Shown piece after piece: positions 1 through 8,332 of a stretch of DNA of 64,000 nt (positions are counted from its first letter, which is position 1; each line of letters begins with the position of its first letter). The position numbers and the translations under genes are program-made. This stretch comes from Celeribacter naphthalenivorans (GTDB lineage Bacteria; Pseudomonadota; Alphaproteobacteria; Rhodobacterales; Rhodobacteraceae), in assembly GCF_020524585.1 (NCBI RefSeq), contig NZ_JAIVLK010000007.1, positions 248,001-312,000 of the forward strand, given 5' to 3'. The notes under the pieces were generated by a model. It saw only the letters and a program-made list of their open reading frames with translations, searched no databases and was not told the origin of the DNA.

Positions 1-205
1 CCGCATTGTCGCAGACGTCGAGCGCAACGCCTTTGACTTTATCGGTCCCATAGGTGGCGTGCAGTTTTTCGATGGCCTCTTGCGAGAGATCGACCGCGAC
101 AACGGTCGCTCCTTCGGCGACCAGCCGATCAACACAGGCGGCACCGATGCCGCTGCCTGCGCCCGTCACGACAACATTCATTCCTTCAAAGCGTTTCATA
201 TCCAT
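1..205 (-). CDS. Short-chain dehydrogenase/reductase, N-terminal part only
   Basis: Reverse-strand gene cut by the left edge of the window; 68 codons are visible. The start ATG (203-205) is preceded by GGAGG at 210-214. The protein opens with a short beta strand and the Rossmann nucleotide-binding motif TGAGSGIG, followed by a second strand ending VAVDLS, the usual NAD(P)-binding start of classical SDRs. The catalytic Ser-Tyr-Lys region lies outside the window, so the substrate cannot be judged. Its 500-bp upstream region is shared with the divergent MFS gene. Confidence 0.9.
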   Translation of the reverse strand, partial: MDMKRFEGMNVVVTGAGSGIGAACVDRLVAEGATVVAVDLSQEAIEKLHATYGTDKVKGVALDVCDNA

Positions 206-706
206 GTTTCCTCCCATGGGTCTTGGTGGTCTTGGCCAGACATCTGGCCTGACTGTGTGATCTTTCCCCCGCCTGACATCACGCCGAGGCAGGTCGGATC
301 GGCGATCTCAAACCGGCATCCATTCAAAAGTCATGCCTCGGTTATGCCTTTTGACCCGAGCGCCTCTCCCTTTTGCAGAGCATGACAAATTCACACGTAA
401 ATTCATATAAGAAATTTGATTTTATATAAGAACTCTCAAAATGGCCTTGTAATTCAGTAAAAACAGCCACCCCAGCGCGATGCGCTGAGTGAGATGAGCA
501 GAGATTTCTTCTGACGCGAAATATGGATGAGGCGAATCAATGGAGAGAATCCGACAGTTTGAGACTCTTGAGACCGAACATCTGAAGCCGAACATGGAGC
601 CCTATCAGACACAGCCAAAAGCACCGCATCCCGGCAATGTTGACAGTTTCCTTCATTGTGAGATAAAAACAGATTTCAAATTCAGTATGATTTGTGGAGC
701 GCAAGA
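206..706. other. Divergent intergenic region, SDR / MFS exporter
   Basis: About 500 bp without a convincing gene. The stretch around 390-440 is very AT-rich, with two near copies of a TATATAAGAA-like string, and is a plausible promoter zone. A weak copy of the TCYCA-N5-TGRGA repeat lies at 649-663. Short open frames here have no ribosome site or recognisable protein features. Confidence 0.5.
649..663. promoter_or_regulatory. Weak candidate operator (TCYCA-N5-TGRGA)
   Basis: Reads TCCTTCATTGTGAGA. The right half TGAGA is exact and the left half matches three of five. It is centred about 51 bp upstream of the MFS start. It is the westernmost and one of the weaker members of the repeat family described in the findings. 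Confidence 0.3.
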
Positions 707-2335
707 GTGGCAGAGACATCGTCTTCCCTGCGCCTGTTCAAACACCGACCCTTTCTCGTCTATTGGCTCGCTGGGTTCTCGGCGAATTTCGGATGGCAAA
801 TTCAACTTGTCGGTGCGTCATGGCTCATGACCTCTCTGGGCGGCACGCCTGAACTGGTCGCCATGGTTCAAACCGTCGTGGCGCTGCCGGTCATGTTGTT
901 GTCGCTTCCGGGCGGGGCGCTCTCCGATCTCATTGGCCAGCGCACCCTGACGCTCTGGGCACAAAGCTTTCTGCTCGTGGTTTCCGCGCTCTTGGCGCTT
1001 GGGGCCTTTTTCGGCCTGCTCACCCCGACGCTTTTGCTGATCTGCACCTTTCTGATCGGCTCAGGCCGCGCGCTCTACTATCCCGGCTGGCAGGCGACCG
1101 TGTTCGAATTCGTGCCCAAAAGCGAAGTCACCGCCGCCGTCGCCCTCAACTCCAGCAATCTCAACATTGCCCGAAGCCTCGGCCCCGCGATCGGCGGCGT
1201 GATCGTGGCCGCCGCCGGGGCTTTCGTGGCCTTTGTCGTGAATGCCTTGAGCAATCTCAGCGTGATCTTTGTGGCGAGCCGCTGGCCCAAAGCCCGCCCC
1301 TCCCAGGACCTTCCCCCCGAACCCCTCGGGCGCGCCATCATGGCCGGGCTGCGCTATGTCACCCTCTCTCCGGTGCTGATCAAGCTCGGCCTGCGCTCCG
1401 TGGTGTTCAACATCTCCGCGATTGCCGTGCTCGCCATGCTGCCGCTGATTGCCCGTGATCAGCTTGACAGTGGCGCGGGGACATTCGGTGTTTTGCTCGC
1501 CGCTTTTGGTGTGGGTGCGGTGGCCGGATCACTTTATATCGACCGGCTGAGACGCCTTATTCCGCTTGAGAAATTCCTCGCTTTTGGCTTTTTGTGCTTT
1601 GCCTCGGGCACTGCGATTTTGGGGGTGAGCACCTGGACCGCATTGTCCATCTTTGGCGCCCTCATTGCTGGGGCCGCTTGGAGCTTTGTGCAGGTCACAC
1701 TCTACTCCATCGTCCAGATTTCTTCGCCCCGTTGGGTGCTCAGCCGCACCATCGCGATTTACCAAATCTTCGTGTTTGGTGGCAACGCCATCGGCAGCCT
1801 GATCTGGGGCGATCTCGCCGGCAACTCCGGGACGGAATTCACCATGCTGGTCGCGGCCGGCATCATGGCCGCGGGGGCCTTGCTCGGAACCGTGTTCCGG
1901 ATCAACGAAGTCGACGGCAGCCGCGTTGACATCTCCGGCTCTTGGGTCGCGCCGAAACCAGCGCTCGATATGGCGATGAAAAGCGGTCCGGTTCTGACCA
2001 CCATCACCTACCGCATTCGCGAAATCGATGCCCCCGTGTTCGTTGATGCCATGCGCGAAAAGCGCAGGAACCGCATTCGTGATGGCGCCATGCGCTGGAC
2101 CCTTTCCCGCGACATTCTCGACCCGGAACTTTGGTACGAACGCTTCAAAGTGGCGACCTGGGCCGATGCCCAGAGGCTACACGCGCGCCGCACAACCGAA
2201 AGCACAGAACTTATTGAATTTATTCGCGGTTTGCATCAGGGAGACCAGGCACCGGAGGTTCATTACGAGTTGGTGCGTGATCCTGGCGTTTCCTTGAACA
2301 TCCGCGATGCAACCGTGACCTCAAACGTGCCCTAG
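707..2335 (+). CDS. MFS transporter, EntS-like (MFS_3 type) with C-terminal soluble domain
   Basis: Predicted major-facilitator exporter of the MFS_3/enterobactin-exporter type, acting in the inner membrane. From the GTG start it is 542 aa. About the first 415 residues are strongly hydrophobic and can form roughly 12 helices, with an intracellular loop containing DLIGQR, a version of the MFS loop 2-3 motif. The last ~110 residues (from about TTITYRIREID) are soluble and resemble a small dimeric alpha/beta-barrel domain, an arrangement known in this family. GTG at 707 is chosen because GGAG sits 7 nt upstream; TTG at 692 in the same frame would add five residues. It converges on the LysR gene with only 20 bp between them. 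The substrate is unknown; export of a P450 substrate or product is possible from position but unproven. Confidence 0.85.
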   Translation: MAETSSSLRLFKHRPFLVYWLAGFSANFGWQIQLVGASWLMTSLGGTPELVAMVQTVVALPVMLLSLPGGALSDLIGQRTLTLWAQSFLLVVSALLALGAFFGLLTPTLLLICTFLIGSGRALYYPGWQATVFEFVPKSEVTAAVALNSSNLNIARSLGPAIGGVIVAAAGAFVAFVVNALSNLSVIFVASRWPKARPSQDLPPEPLGRAIMAGLRYVTLSPVLIKLGLRSVVFNISAIAVLAMLPLIARDQLDSGAGTFGVLLAAFGVGAVAGSLYIDRLRRLIPLEKFLAFGFLCFASGTAILGVSTWTALSIFGALIAGAAWSFVQVTLYSIVQISSPRWVLSRTIAIYQIFVFGGNAIGSLIWGDLAGNSGTEFTMLVAAGIMAAGALLGTVFRINEVDGSRVDISGSWVAPKPALDMAMKSGPVLTTITYRIREIDAPVFVDAMREKRRNRIRDGAMRWTLSRDILDPELWYERFKVATWADAQRLHARRTTESTELIEFIRGLHQGDQAPEVHYELVRDPGVSLNIRDATVTSNVP

Positions 2336-2355
2336 GGTTTAGCGTCAGAGGCCGC

Positions 2356-3312
2356 TCAAAAGATCAGCTTCAAATCGAAGCGGGCGTTCATCTCCTTGAG
2401 GATTTTAATCGCCTGCTCTTCGACAGCAAGGCTGGCCGCCGTCACCACGCGCCCCCTCTTGCGCACGATGTGGCATGATCTTTGAACCGGCTCCTCAAAG
2501 CGCACCGCGACGAGATCGCCAGTTAAAAGAGGTGTCAACGCGGCGGCTTTTGGCACGATCGTATAGGCACTGGCCCGTTTCACCATTTCCAGAATTTGCG
2601 AGTGGGACTCGATCTCACTCGAAATCTTTAGTGTAACACCGATCCTGCGCGCCCAGCTCTCGAGGAACTGTCGCGTCTTATGGCGCTTGCTCGATGTGAC
2701 CAAGGGCAGGTCCACCAGTTGCCGCGGCTCAATGACATAACCAGCCTCCGTTTCACGCACCCCGTCAGGCAGGAAATCGGGGGCGCAGAACAGAAAAAGC
2801 TCTTCTCGAAAGATCTGACGCGCCTCAAAACCATCGACACCTGAGACCTCATAGGCAAATCCCATATCAACGGATTCGCTACTCACCCAATCAAGGATGC
2901 TTCCAGACATCCCCTCTGGCAGGCGCAATCTCACCTCCGGCAATTCCGTTTGCACCGTTTCAGCAAGCGGAACGCTGATCAGGACATTGAGACTCGGCGG
3001 CAAGGCGAGCGACAGCGCCCCATGCGGTTGCGATGTCCGCCCCACTGCATCGGCCAGCGCTTCCGCCGCCTGTAAGAGATCATGAGCATGCTGCAGCAAC
3101 GCGTCCCCCGCCGCAGTCAACGTCACCCCGCGTACAGAGCGCAAGACAAGCGGCGTCCCAAGCCGTGCCTCAAGGTTCGCAAGCCCCTCTGACACCGTCG
3201 CAGGCGCCATCCCCAGCGCCGCAGCCCCCGCAGCGATTGAACCTTTTTCTGCTATAAAAACAAAATATTGAAGCTGCCTTAGATCAAGACGCGGCGCTGA
3301 TGTCTCGCGCAT
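2356..3312 (-). CDS. LysR-family transcriptional regulator
   Basis: 318 aa. The N-terminal winged helix-turn-helix starts at LDLRQLQYFVFIAEKGS and continues through ATVSEGLANLEARLGTPL, the classic LysR DNA-binding layout, followed by an inducer-binding domain of about 210 residues. An in-frame extension upstream exists, but ATG at 3310-3312 has a strong GGGAGG ribosome site just upstream and matches the usual LysR N-terminus. The gene is divergent from the P450 operon across 239 bp containing a perfect inverted repeat at 3399-3417, so it most likely controls the P450-ferredoxin-reductase genes. The Ala/Pro-rich start of helix 3 is unremarkable. The inducer is unknown. Confidence 0.95.
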   Translation of the reverse strand: MRETSAPRLDLRQLQYFVFIAEKGSIAAGAAALGMAPATVSEGLANLEARLGTPLVLRSVRGVTLTAAGDALLQHAHDLLQAAEALADAVGRTSQPHGALSLALPPSLNVLISVPLAETVQTELPEVRLRLPEGMSGSILDWVSSESVDMGFAYEVSGVDGFEARQIFREELFLFCAPDFLPDGVRETEAGYVIEPRQLVDLPLVTSSKRHKTRQFLESWARRIGVTLKISSEIESHSQILEMVKRASAYTIVPKAAALTPLLTGDLVAVRFEEPVQRSCHIVRKRGRVVTAASLAVEEQAIKILKEMNARFDLKLIF

Positions 3313-3398
3313 GGTGTTCCCCTCCCTTGGCTTTACATCCCGGCAAATATTCCGCACCTCCCAGTCGCGAAACACCGCGCAAAGCGATACCCGGAGAA

Positions 3399-3417
3399 CC
3401 CGTTTATATCCAACGGG
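3399..3417. promoter_or_regulatory. Inverted repeat CCCGTT-N7-AACGGG, candidate LysR operator
   Basis: A perfect 6-bp inverted repeat with a 7-bp AT-rich spacer (TATATCC) in the region between the LysR gene and the P450 gene, about 135 bp upstream of the P450 start. Size and location fit a LysR recognition site controlling both divergent genes. This is inferred from position only. Confidence 0.5.
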
Positions 3418-3551
3418 ATTTCCGATGGAAGATACAATGCGAATTGACCGCTTCGCTGTCAATCCGCAGTCTTCTCACGGCACATGAGACGCCACGCCCT
3501 CCTACGTTTTTCTTTTTGGAGGCCGCAACAGTCCACCGGAGGAGAGAGAAA

Positions 3552-4802
3552 ATGATTGCCGTAGAAGATCCGCAAGTTCCCGAATTCGTCAAAGACCTGC
3601 AAGCGATCGACACATATGCAGAATTGAGAGAGATTCTTACATCTCAGGATTTCGAGATGGCTGGCGCCGCGGAGCGGACGATTTTTCTCGAAGATACGCT
3701 GATCATGTCTGAGGGCCAGCGTCACAGCGAGCTGAAACAACTCAGCGCGCCGCTGTTTTCGCGTCAAGCACTCGCCTATTACGAATTGCACCTGTTTGAG
3801 CCGGTGATTCAACAGGTTCTCAAAGACGCGCAAGACAATGTGGATGCCAATGGCCGCGTGCGGCTCGATGCGGTCGCTTTGATCAAATCCGCTTTGACGC
3901 GCATCTCCGCCGGGGTGACGGGCGTCGATGGGGTCGACACACCCGAGGGCACCGAACGGTTTCGCAGCCTCGTGTTGCAACTCGGCGAGGCGACAACCGG
4001 CATTTTTTCCGCCATTCCCCACGCCGAGGTGATCGAGCTTGGCAAAGAGGCGCTGAACCAGTTGGTGGAGGAGTTCCTGCGCCCGTCGCTTGAACGCCGC
4101 AAGGCCTTGGCGGCGCGCGACACTCCGAAAGAAGACATGCCCCGCGATCTCTTGATGACGCTCTGTCTCGCGAATGATCTGTCGCACCCCGACGACGATG
4201 AGAAAATCCCCTATGTCTGGCGGCAATGCGCGCTGTTTCTGACCGGCTCGATCAAGACCACAAGCCACACCCTGCCCCATATCGTTTTTCACATCGACGA
4301 ATGGATCAAGGAGCACCCCGAGGATCGAGACAAGCTTTTGGACACCGCGTTCCTGCACCGCGCCGCCGCTGAGGCCTTTCGCCTGCACCAGACCTCGCCG
4401 GTCCGGTTCCGTCGCGCACTCCGGGATGTGACGCTCAACTCCGGGCGCAAGGTTTCAGAGGGCGAATTGGTGGCGATGCATCAACCGCGCGGCAACCTTG
4501 ATGTCGCCGTCTGGGGCGAGGACACCCGCTATTTCAATCCCTACCGGGATGTACCGAAAGGCATGCAACCCTGGGGCCTGACCTTTGGCGCAGGCGTGCA
4601 CACCTGCATCGGGCAGAACCTTGTGACCGGCATTCAAAACAAAGGCGACACCAAACACGGCACACACGGCACGGCGGTGCGGCTGCTCAAGGCGCTTTAC
4701 GAGCGCGGCGCAGAATTGGACCCCGATCACCCGCCGCAAAAGGCCACCGGCACGATGAATGATCGCTTTGCGACCATGCCGATGATCCTCAACGCCTCCT
4801 GA
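3552..4802 (+). CDS. Cytochrome P450 (class I, bacterial)
   Basis: Soluble haem monooxygenase of 416 aa, which hydroxylates an unidentified substrate using electrons from the next two genes. The haem-ligand loop is FGAGVHTCIG, with Cys352 as the axial thiolate; the K-helix ExxR is E274-AF-R277. The I-helix reads TGSIKTTSH (231-239). Aligned with P450cam it gives Ser233 for Gly249, Lys235 for the conserved Asp251, and Thr236 for Thr252, so the acid-alcohol pair is a Lys-Thr pair. After the Cys there is a longer than usual polar stretch, NKGDTKHGTHG. The start at 3552 is preceded by GGAGGAGAG; an 84-codon in-frame extension upstream has no such site. It begins an operon with ferredoxin (28 bp gap) and reductase. 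The CYP family cannot be assigned by eye. Confidence 0.97.
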   Translation: MIAVEDPQVPEFVKDLQAIDTYAELREILTSQDFEMAGAAERTIFLEDTLIMSEGQRHSELKQLSAPLFSRQALAYYELHLFEPVIQQVLKDAQDNVDANGRVRLDAVALIKSALTRISAGVTGVDGVDTPEGTERFRSLVLQLGEATTGIFSAIPHAEVIELGKEALNQLVEEFLRPSLERRKALAARDTPKEDMPRDLLMTLCLANDLSHPDDDEKIPYVWRQCALFLTGSIKTTSHTLPHIVFHIDEWIKEHPEDRDKLLDTAFLHRAAAEAFRLHQTSPVRFRRALRDVTLNSGRKVSEGELVAMHQPRGNLDVAVWGEDTRYFNPYRDVPKGMQPWGLTFGAGVHTCIGQNLVTGIQNKGDTKHGTHGTAVRLLKALYERGAELDPDHPPQKATGTMNDRFATMPMILNAS

Positions 4803-4830
4803 GGTCCAAAACCGCGAAAGGATATAAACC

Positions 4831-5154
4831 ATGCCGATGATCACCTACATCGAAGCCTCTGGGAAAACACATGAAATCGACGTGCCTGTCGGCCATACCG
4901 TGATGGAGGGCGGGCGCAATGCCGGGGTCGAGGGCATCGTCGCGGAATGCGGCGGAAGCTGTTCCTGCTCGACCTGCCACGTCTATGTCGCACCCGAATG
5001 GGTCGCGCAACTGCCGTCGCGCGACGAGATGGAGGAAGACATGCTCGACTTCGCGATTGAAGTCGATGCCGAGAGGTCTCGTCTCAGCTGTCAGCTCCGC
5101 GTTACGGAGGCCTTTGACGGGCTGGTCGTGACGGTGCCGAGCGAACAGGCGTGA
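4831..5154 (+). CDS. [2Fe-2S] ferredoxin, putidaredoxin/adrenodoxin type
   Basis: 107-aa electron carrier that should pass electrons from the adjacent reductase to the P450. The cluster-binding loop is ECGGSCSCSTCHVYV: the canonical C-x5-C-x2-C pattern is present with an extra Cys in place of the usual Ala, and the fourth ligand is in RLSCQLRV. The length is typical of putidaredoxin. The C-terminal TVPSEQA lacks the terminal Trp that putidaredoxin uses with P450cam. Its stop overlaps an in-frame GTG of the next gene, indicating tight coupling. Confidence 0.96.
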   Translation: MPMITYIEASGKTHEIDVPVGHTVMEGGRNAGVEGIVAECGGSCSCSTCHVYVAPEWVAQLPSRDEMEEDMLDFAIEVDAERSRLSCQLRVTEAFDGLVVTVPSEQA

Positions 5155-5168
5155 TCGGAGCCCGGCGC

Positions 5169-6383
5169 ATGGAAAAGATCGTCATCGTGGGCGCGGGGCA
5201 AGCCGGGCTGTCGCTTGCGGCCAAGCTGCGCAAACTCGGCTACGGCGGGGACCTGACTTTGATCGGCGCGGAGAGCCACCCGCCCTATGAGCGCCCGCCT
5301 CTGTCGAAGGCCTTTTTGCTCGGGAAGGTCGAACAAGACCGCATGCAGCTGCGCCCGCCATCGTTCTACGCGGAGCAGGACATCACGCTGTTGACGGGCA
5401 AGACGGTGACGCGGATCGCGCGGGACGACAAGACCGTGCATCTGAAAGACATGAGCCTGAGCTACGACGCGCTGGCGCTGACGACAGGGAGCCGCCCGAG
5501 ACGGCTGCCGACAGAACTCGGGGGCGCGTTGCGCGGGGTGCATGTGCTGCGCGGGATCGACGATGCGCGCGCTCTGGCCCGCGCCTGTCGCCCCGGGCGA
5601 CGCGCCTTGATCGTTGGCGGCGGCTATATCGGGCTTGAGGCGGCGGCGGTGCTGCGCGGACTTGGGATCGAGGTCTGTCTGATTGAGGCAAGCCCGAGGA
5701 TTTTGTCCCGGGTTGCAGCGCCTGAAACCTCTGACGCGATCCGCGCCCTGCATCGCACCAAGGGGGTCCTGATCAAGGAAGCTGTGGGCCTCAAACATCT
5801 TGTCGGTCAGGACCATGTGGAAGAGGCACGCCTGAGCGATGGGACCAATATTCCGGTCGATGTCGTGCTGGTCGGGATCGGTGCCCTGCCCCGTGACGAA
5901 CTGGCGCGGGACTGTGGTCTCGCAACGGAGGACGGCATTCTGGTCGATGCGCGGGGGCGCACGTCGGACCCCGCGATCTACGCCGCCGGGGACTGCGCGC
6001 GCTTCTCTTTCGCGGGGCACTCGACCCGTCTGGAGTCCGTTCAAAACGCCATTGATCAGGCGGAAACGGTTGCCGAGACCATGATGGGGCAAAGCCCGAT
6101 TTACGCGCCCGTGCCGTGGTTCTGGTCGGATCAATTCGATCTGAAACTTCAAATTGCCGGGCTGAGCCGGGGCTACGACACGGTTGTTGCCCGTGAAGGT
6201 CACAGACCGGGCGCCAAGTCGTTTTGGTATTTCGCCAAAGACAAGCTGATCGCGGTCGACTCGCTCAACGATCCGGCAAGTTTTATGTTGGCGCGTCGGC
6301 TTCTGGCCCGCGCATGCCCGGTGTCGATGGAGGACATTCGGGACGGCGCGAAGGACTTGAAATCCTTGATGAATGTGTCGTAA
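5169..6383 (+). CDS. FAD-dependent ferredoxin reductase (putidaredoxin reductase-like)
   Basis: 404 aa NAD(P)H:ferredoxin oxidoreductase completing the three-component P450 chain. The FAD dinucleotide fold is at the N-terminus (VGAGQAG), the NAD(P)H fold at IVGGGYIGLEAA, and the FAD-contact motif YAAGDCARF near residue 280, followed by a C-terminal reductase domain containing VPWFWSDQF, typical of PdR/rubredoxin reductase relatives. ATG at 5169 gives the standard start; a GTG at 5151 would overlap the ferredoxin stop and add six residues. The operon probably ends here because a new promoter and operator lie about 35 bp downstream, ahead of the TRAP genes. Confidence 0.95.
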   Translation: MEKIVIVGAGQAGLSLAAKLRKLGYGGDLTLIGAESHPPYERPPLSKAFLLGKVEQDRMQLRPPSFYAEQDITLLTGKTVTRIARDDKTVHLKDMSLSYDALALTTGSRPRRLPTELGGALRGVHVLRGIDDARALARACRPGRRALIVGGGYIGLEAAAVLRGLGIEVCLIEASPRILSRVAAPETSDAIRALHRTKGVLIKEAVGLKHLVGQDHVEEARLSDGTNIPVDVVLVGIGALPRDELARDCGLATEDGILVDARGRTSDPAIYAAGDCARFSFAGHSTRLESVQNAIDQAETVAETMMGQSPIYAPVPWFWSDQFDLKLQIAGLSRGYDTVVAREGHRPGAKSFWYFAKDKLIAVDSLNDPASFMLARRLLARACPVSMEDIRDGAKDLKSLMNVS

Positions 6384-6417
6384 ACGCGCAGATTTCACAC
6401 TGCAGTATTTTAACAAA

Positions 6418-6432
6418 TCCCATATAATGAAA
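6418..6432. promoter_or_regulatory. Operator TCYCA-N5-TGRGA upstream of TRAP operon
   Basis: Reads TCCCATATAATGAAA: the left half is exact and the right half is 4/5. Centred about 152 bp upstream of the dctP start in an AT-rich promoter-like stretch just after the reductase gene. Nearly identical to the copy at 36828-36842. Confidence 0.65.
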
Positions 6433-6576
6433 CTTTATGATGACACGTGGTGCATTCATTGTTACCGTACCCCGTGCATAGGAGGATGCCCGGTCCCTGA
6501 GCAGAAGTTCAGGGCCTCAAACGACACATGGCCAATCTCACAAAGGGAGAACGAGATGACCAAAAGGGAGGAAAAC

Positions 6577-7656
6577 ATGACCAAGACGACCCAATTCTGC
6601 CGCTCTGCGCTGGCGCTCTGCACAGGCGCTGCACTTCTGACGGCGACATCCGCGGCGGCTGAGCTGAACAAAGTGCAGCTCGAGGTGATCGTCGGCAATC
6701 ACACGGATACCTTCACGACAGAGTACACCATGCCGTTCTTCAACGAACAGCTTGCTGAGCGGTCGGACGGACGCGTGAGTGCAAACGCAAAACCCTATAC
6801 CGAGCTTGGCCTGAGCGGGTTTGAGATGATGGATCTGCTCAAACTTGGCACCAATGACATCAGCTGGGGCGTGCCGGGCTATATCTCCGGGGACAGCCCG
6901 ATTGCCGAAGGGCTCGATCTGCCGGGTCTCTCCGCCGATCTGGACGTGATCAAAGAGGCGCAGATCGCGTATCGCTCGATCCTCGATCATGAATACAACA
7001 GCAAATTCAACGCTCGGCTGATGATGATGTACACCCAGCCGAAGCTTCAGGCCTATTGCCGCCTCAGCGAAGACGAGATCGCGAATTTCTCACTCGACAG
7101 CCTCAAGGGCAAGAAAACCCGCGTGCATGCCACATCCTTCGCCGACTTTGCCGAAGCGGCGGGGATGATCCCGGTAACGATGGCCTTTGCGGATGTGGTT
7201 CCGGCGCTTGAACGCGGCGTGTTGGATTGTGCGATCTCCTCGCCGAATGCGGCCTATGGCTATAAATGGGGTCAGGTCACCAATGCGGTGGTCGATTTGC
7301 CCGCCGGTTTCGCGACCCAGGTCGTGGTCATGAACAGTGACACATGGAATGACCTGAACGAAGAAACCCAAGGCTTTCTCACCGAACAGTTTGCCGATCT
7401 CGAGGCACGCATGGCAGAGCACACGGTCGTAAGCACCACGCAAAGTGCGCAGTGTCTGCACGATGGCCCCTGCCCCTTGGGCGATCCTGCGGGTATGGCG
7501 CTTCTTCAGCTGAATGCGGAAGACGAAGCCAAGCTGAACACCGCAATCGAAGAGACCGTTCTGGCCCGTTGGGGCGAGCGGTGCGGGACGGACTGCTCCA
7601 AAACCTGGAACGAGACGATGACGCCCATCGTCGGCATGACCATTCCGGTCGAGTGA
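6577..7656 (+). CDS. dctP: TRAP transporter substrate-binding protein (DctP family)
   Basis: 359-aa periplasmic solute receptor of a TRAP uptake system; the symbol is used in the family sense. ATG at 6577 follows AAAGGGAGGAAAAC and starts a clear Sec signal peptide (polar Lys/Arg start, hydrophobic SALALCTGAALLTA, then SAAA just before the mature chain). The mature protein has typical DctP features, including SLKGKKTRVHA and the central GVLDCAISSPNAAYGYKWG region that contacts the ligand. The C-terminal third has clustered cysteines (CLHDGPC and CGTDC) that could form disulfides, unusual for DctP. An in-frame ATG at 6556 has a poorer site. Dicarboxylate or similar organic acid ligand is likely but not determinable. 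Confidence 0.95.
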   Translation: MTKTTQFCRSALALCTGAALLTATSAAAELNKVQLEVIVGNHTDTFTTEYTMPFFNEQLAERSDGRVSANAKPYTELGLSGFEMMDLLKLGTNDISWGVPGYISGDSPIAEGLDLPGLSADLDVIKEAQIAYRSILDHEYNSKFNARLMMMYTQPKLQAYCRLSEDEIANFSLDSLKGKKTRVHATSFADFAEAAGMIPVTMAFADVVPALERGVLDCAISSPNAAYGYKWGQVTNAVVDLPAGFATQVVVMNSDTWNDLNEETQGFLTEQFADLEARMAEHTVVSTTQSAQCLHDGPCPLGDPAGMALLQLNAEDEAKLNTAIEETVLARWGERCGTDCSKTWNETMTPIVGMTIPVE

Positions 7657-7666
7657 TTGGATGTTC

Positions 7667-7698
7667 GTTCTGCCCGCGACCTCGGACGCGGGCAGAAC
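7667..7698 (+). other. Perfect 12-bp mRNA hairpin between dctP and dctQ
   Basis: GTTCTGCCCGCG pairs exactly with CGCGGGCAGAAC across an 8-nt loop. There is no T-run, so it is probably not a terminator. Such hairpins after binding-protein genes commonly protect the upstream message and give excess receptor over membrane subunits. Confidence 0.75.
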
Positions 7699-7721
7699 GG
7701 CCTCTCTGAATAGGTTTTGTC

Positions 7722-8330
7722 ATGACACTGAAAACAACACACGCGCGACTGGAAACAGTTGCCCGGGTCGCCGCGACAGCCGGCGGCTTGGGTATCATCT
7801 TCATCTCGATCACCGTCACCCTCGACGTCTTGTTGCGAAAATTCTTTCACGTCACCTTTGGTGGCGCCAATGAAATGGCCGGGTTCATCTTTGCCGTCGC
7901 AACCGCGCTCTCTTACCCGATTGTCCTTTTGGATCGCGCCAATGTACGCATCGACGTGCTCTACACGTTTCTGCCGCTCAAGATCCGCGCCTTTCTCGAT
8001 TTCCTGGCCATGCTGTTGGTCCTGTATTTCGTCGCCTTCCTGACCAAGTCGGTCTTCGGTCTTTTGGTCAAATCCTGGACCCATGACTCGATGAGCATCG
8101 GCGTGTTCAGCATCCCCTTGTGGGTCCCGCAATCCATCTGGGTTCTGGGGTTTGCACTCTTCACCCTCACGGCCCTGTTCCTCTGTGTTTATGCAGCCGT
8201 GAGTCTGTTCAAACGTGATTGGTCCACGGTCACCGCCATTGCCGGTGTGCCAAGCCTCGATGAGACCATCGAAGAAGAAACATACATCGACGTCGAAGAG
8301 CCCCGCGACGACAGCGGGAAAGGAACATAA
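7722..8330 (+). CDS. dctQ: TRAP transporter small membrane subunit (DctQ family)
   Basis: 202 aa with four hydrophobic segments (about residues 15-35, 48-70, 90-110 and 135-158), matching DctQ topology, followed by an acidic tail (DETIEEETYIDVEE). Partners DctM to form the Na+-driven permease. The ribosome site is weak (AATAGG), consistent with lower expression than the receptor gene. Only two bases separate it from dctM. Confidence 0.93.
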   Translation: MTLKTTHARLETVARVAATAGGLGIIFISITVTLDVLLRKFFHVTFGGANEMAGFIFAVATALSYPIVLLDRANVRIDVLYTFLPLKIRAFLDFLAMLLVLYFVAFLTKSVFGLLVKSWTHDSMSIGVFSIPLWVPQSIWVLGFALFTLTALFLCVYAAVSLFKRDWSTVTAIAGVPSLDETIEEETYIDVEEPRDDSGKGT

Positions 8331-8332
8331 CC

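Noticed and set aside
6427-6576. In-frame Cys-rich N-terminal extension of dctP (WCIHCYRTPCIGGCPVPE) resembling an Fe-S motif
   Set aside because: Its ATG lies inside the operator, it has no ribosome site, and the DctP signal peptide must be N-terminal; the ATG at 6577 has a strong ribosome site. Probably untranslated leader.
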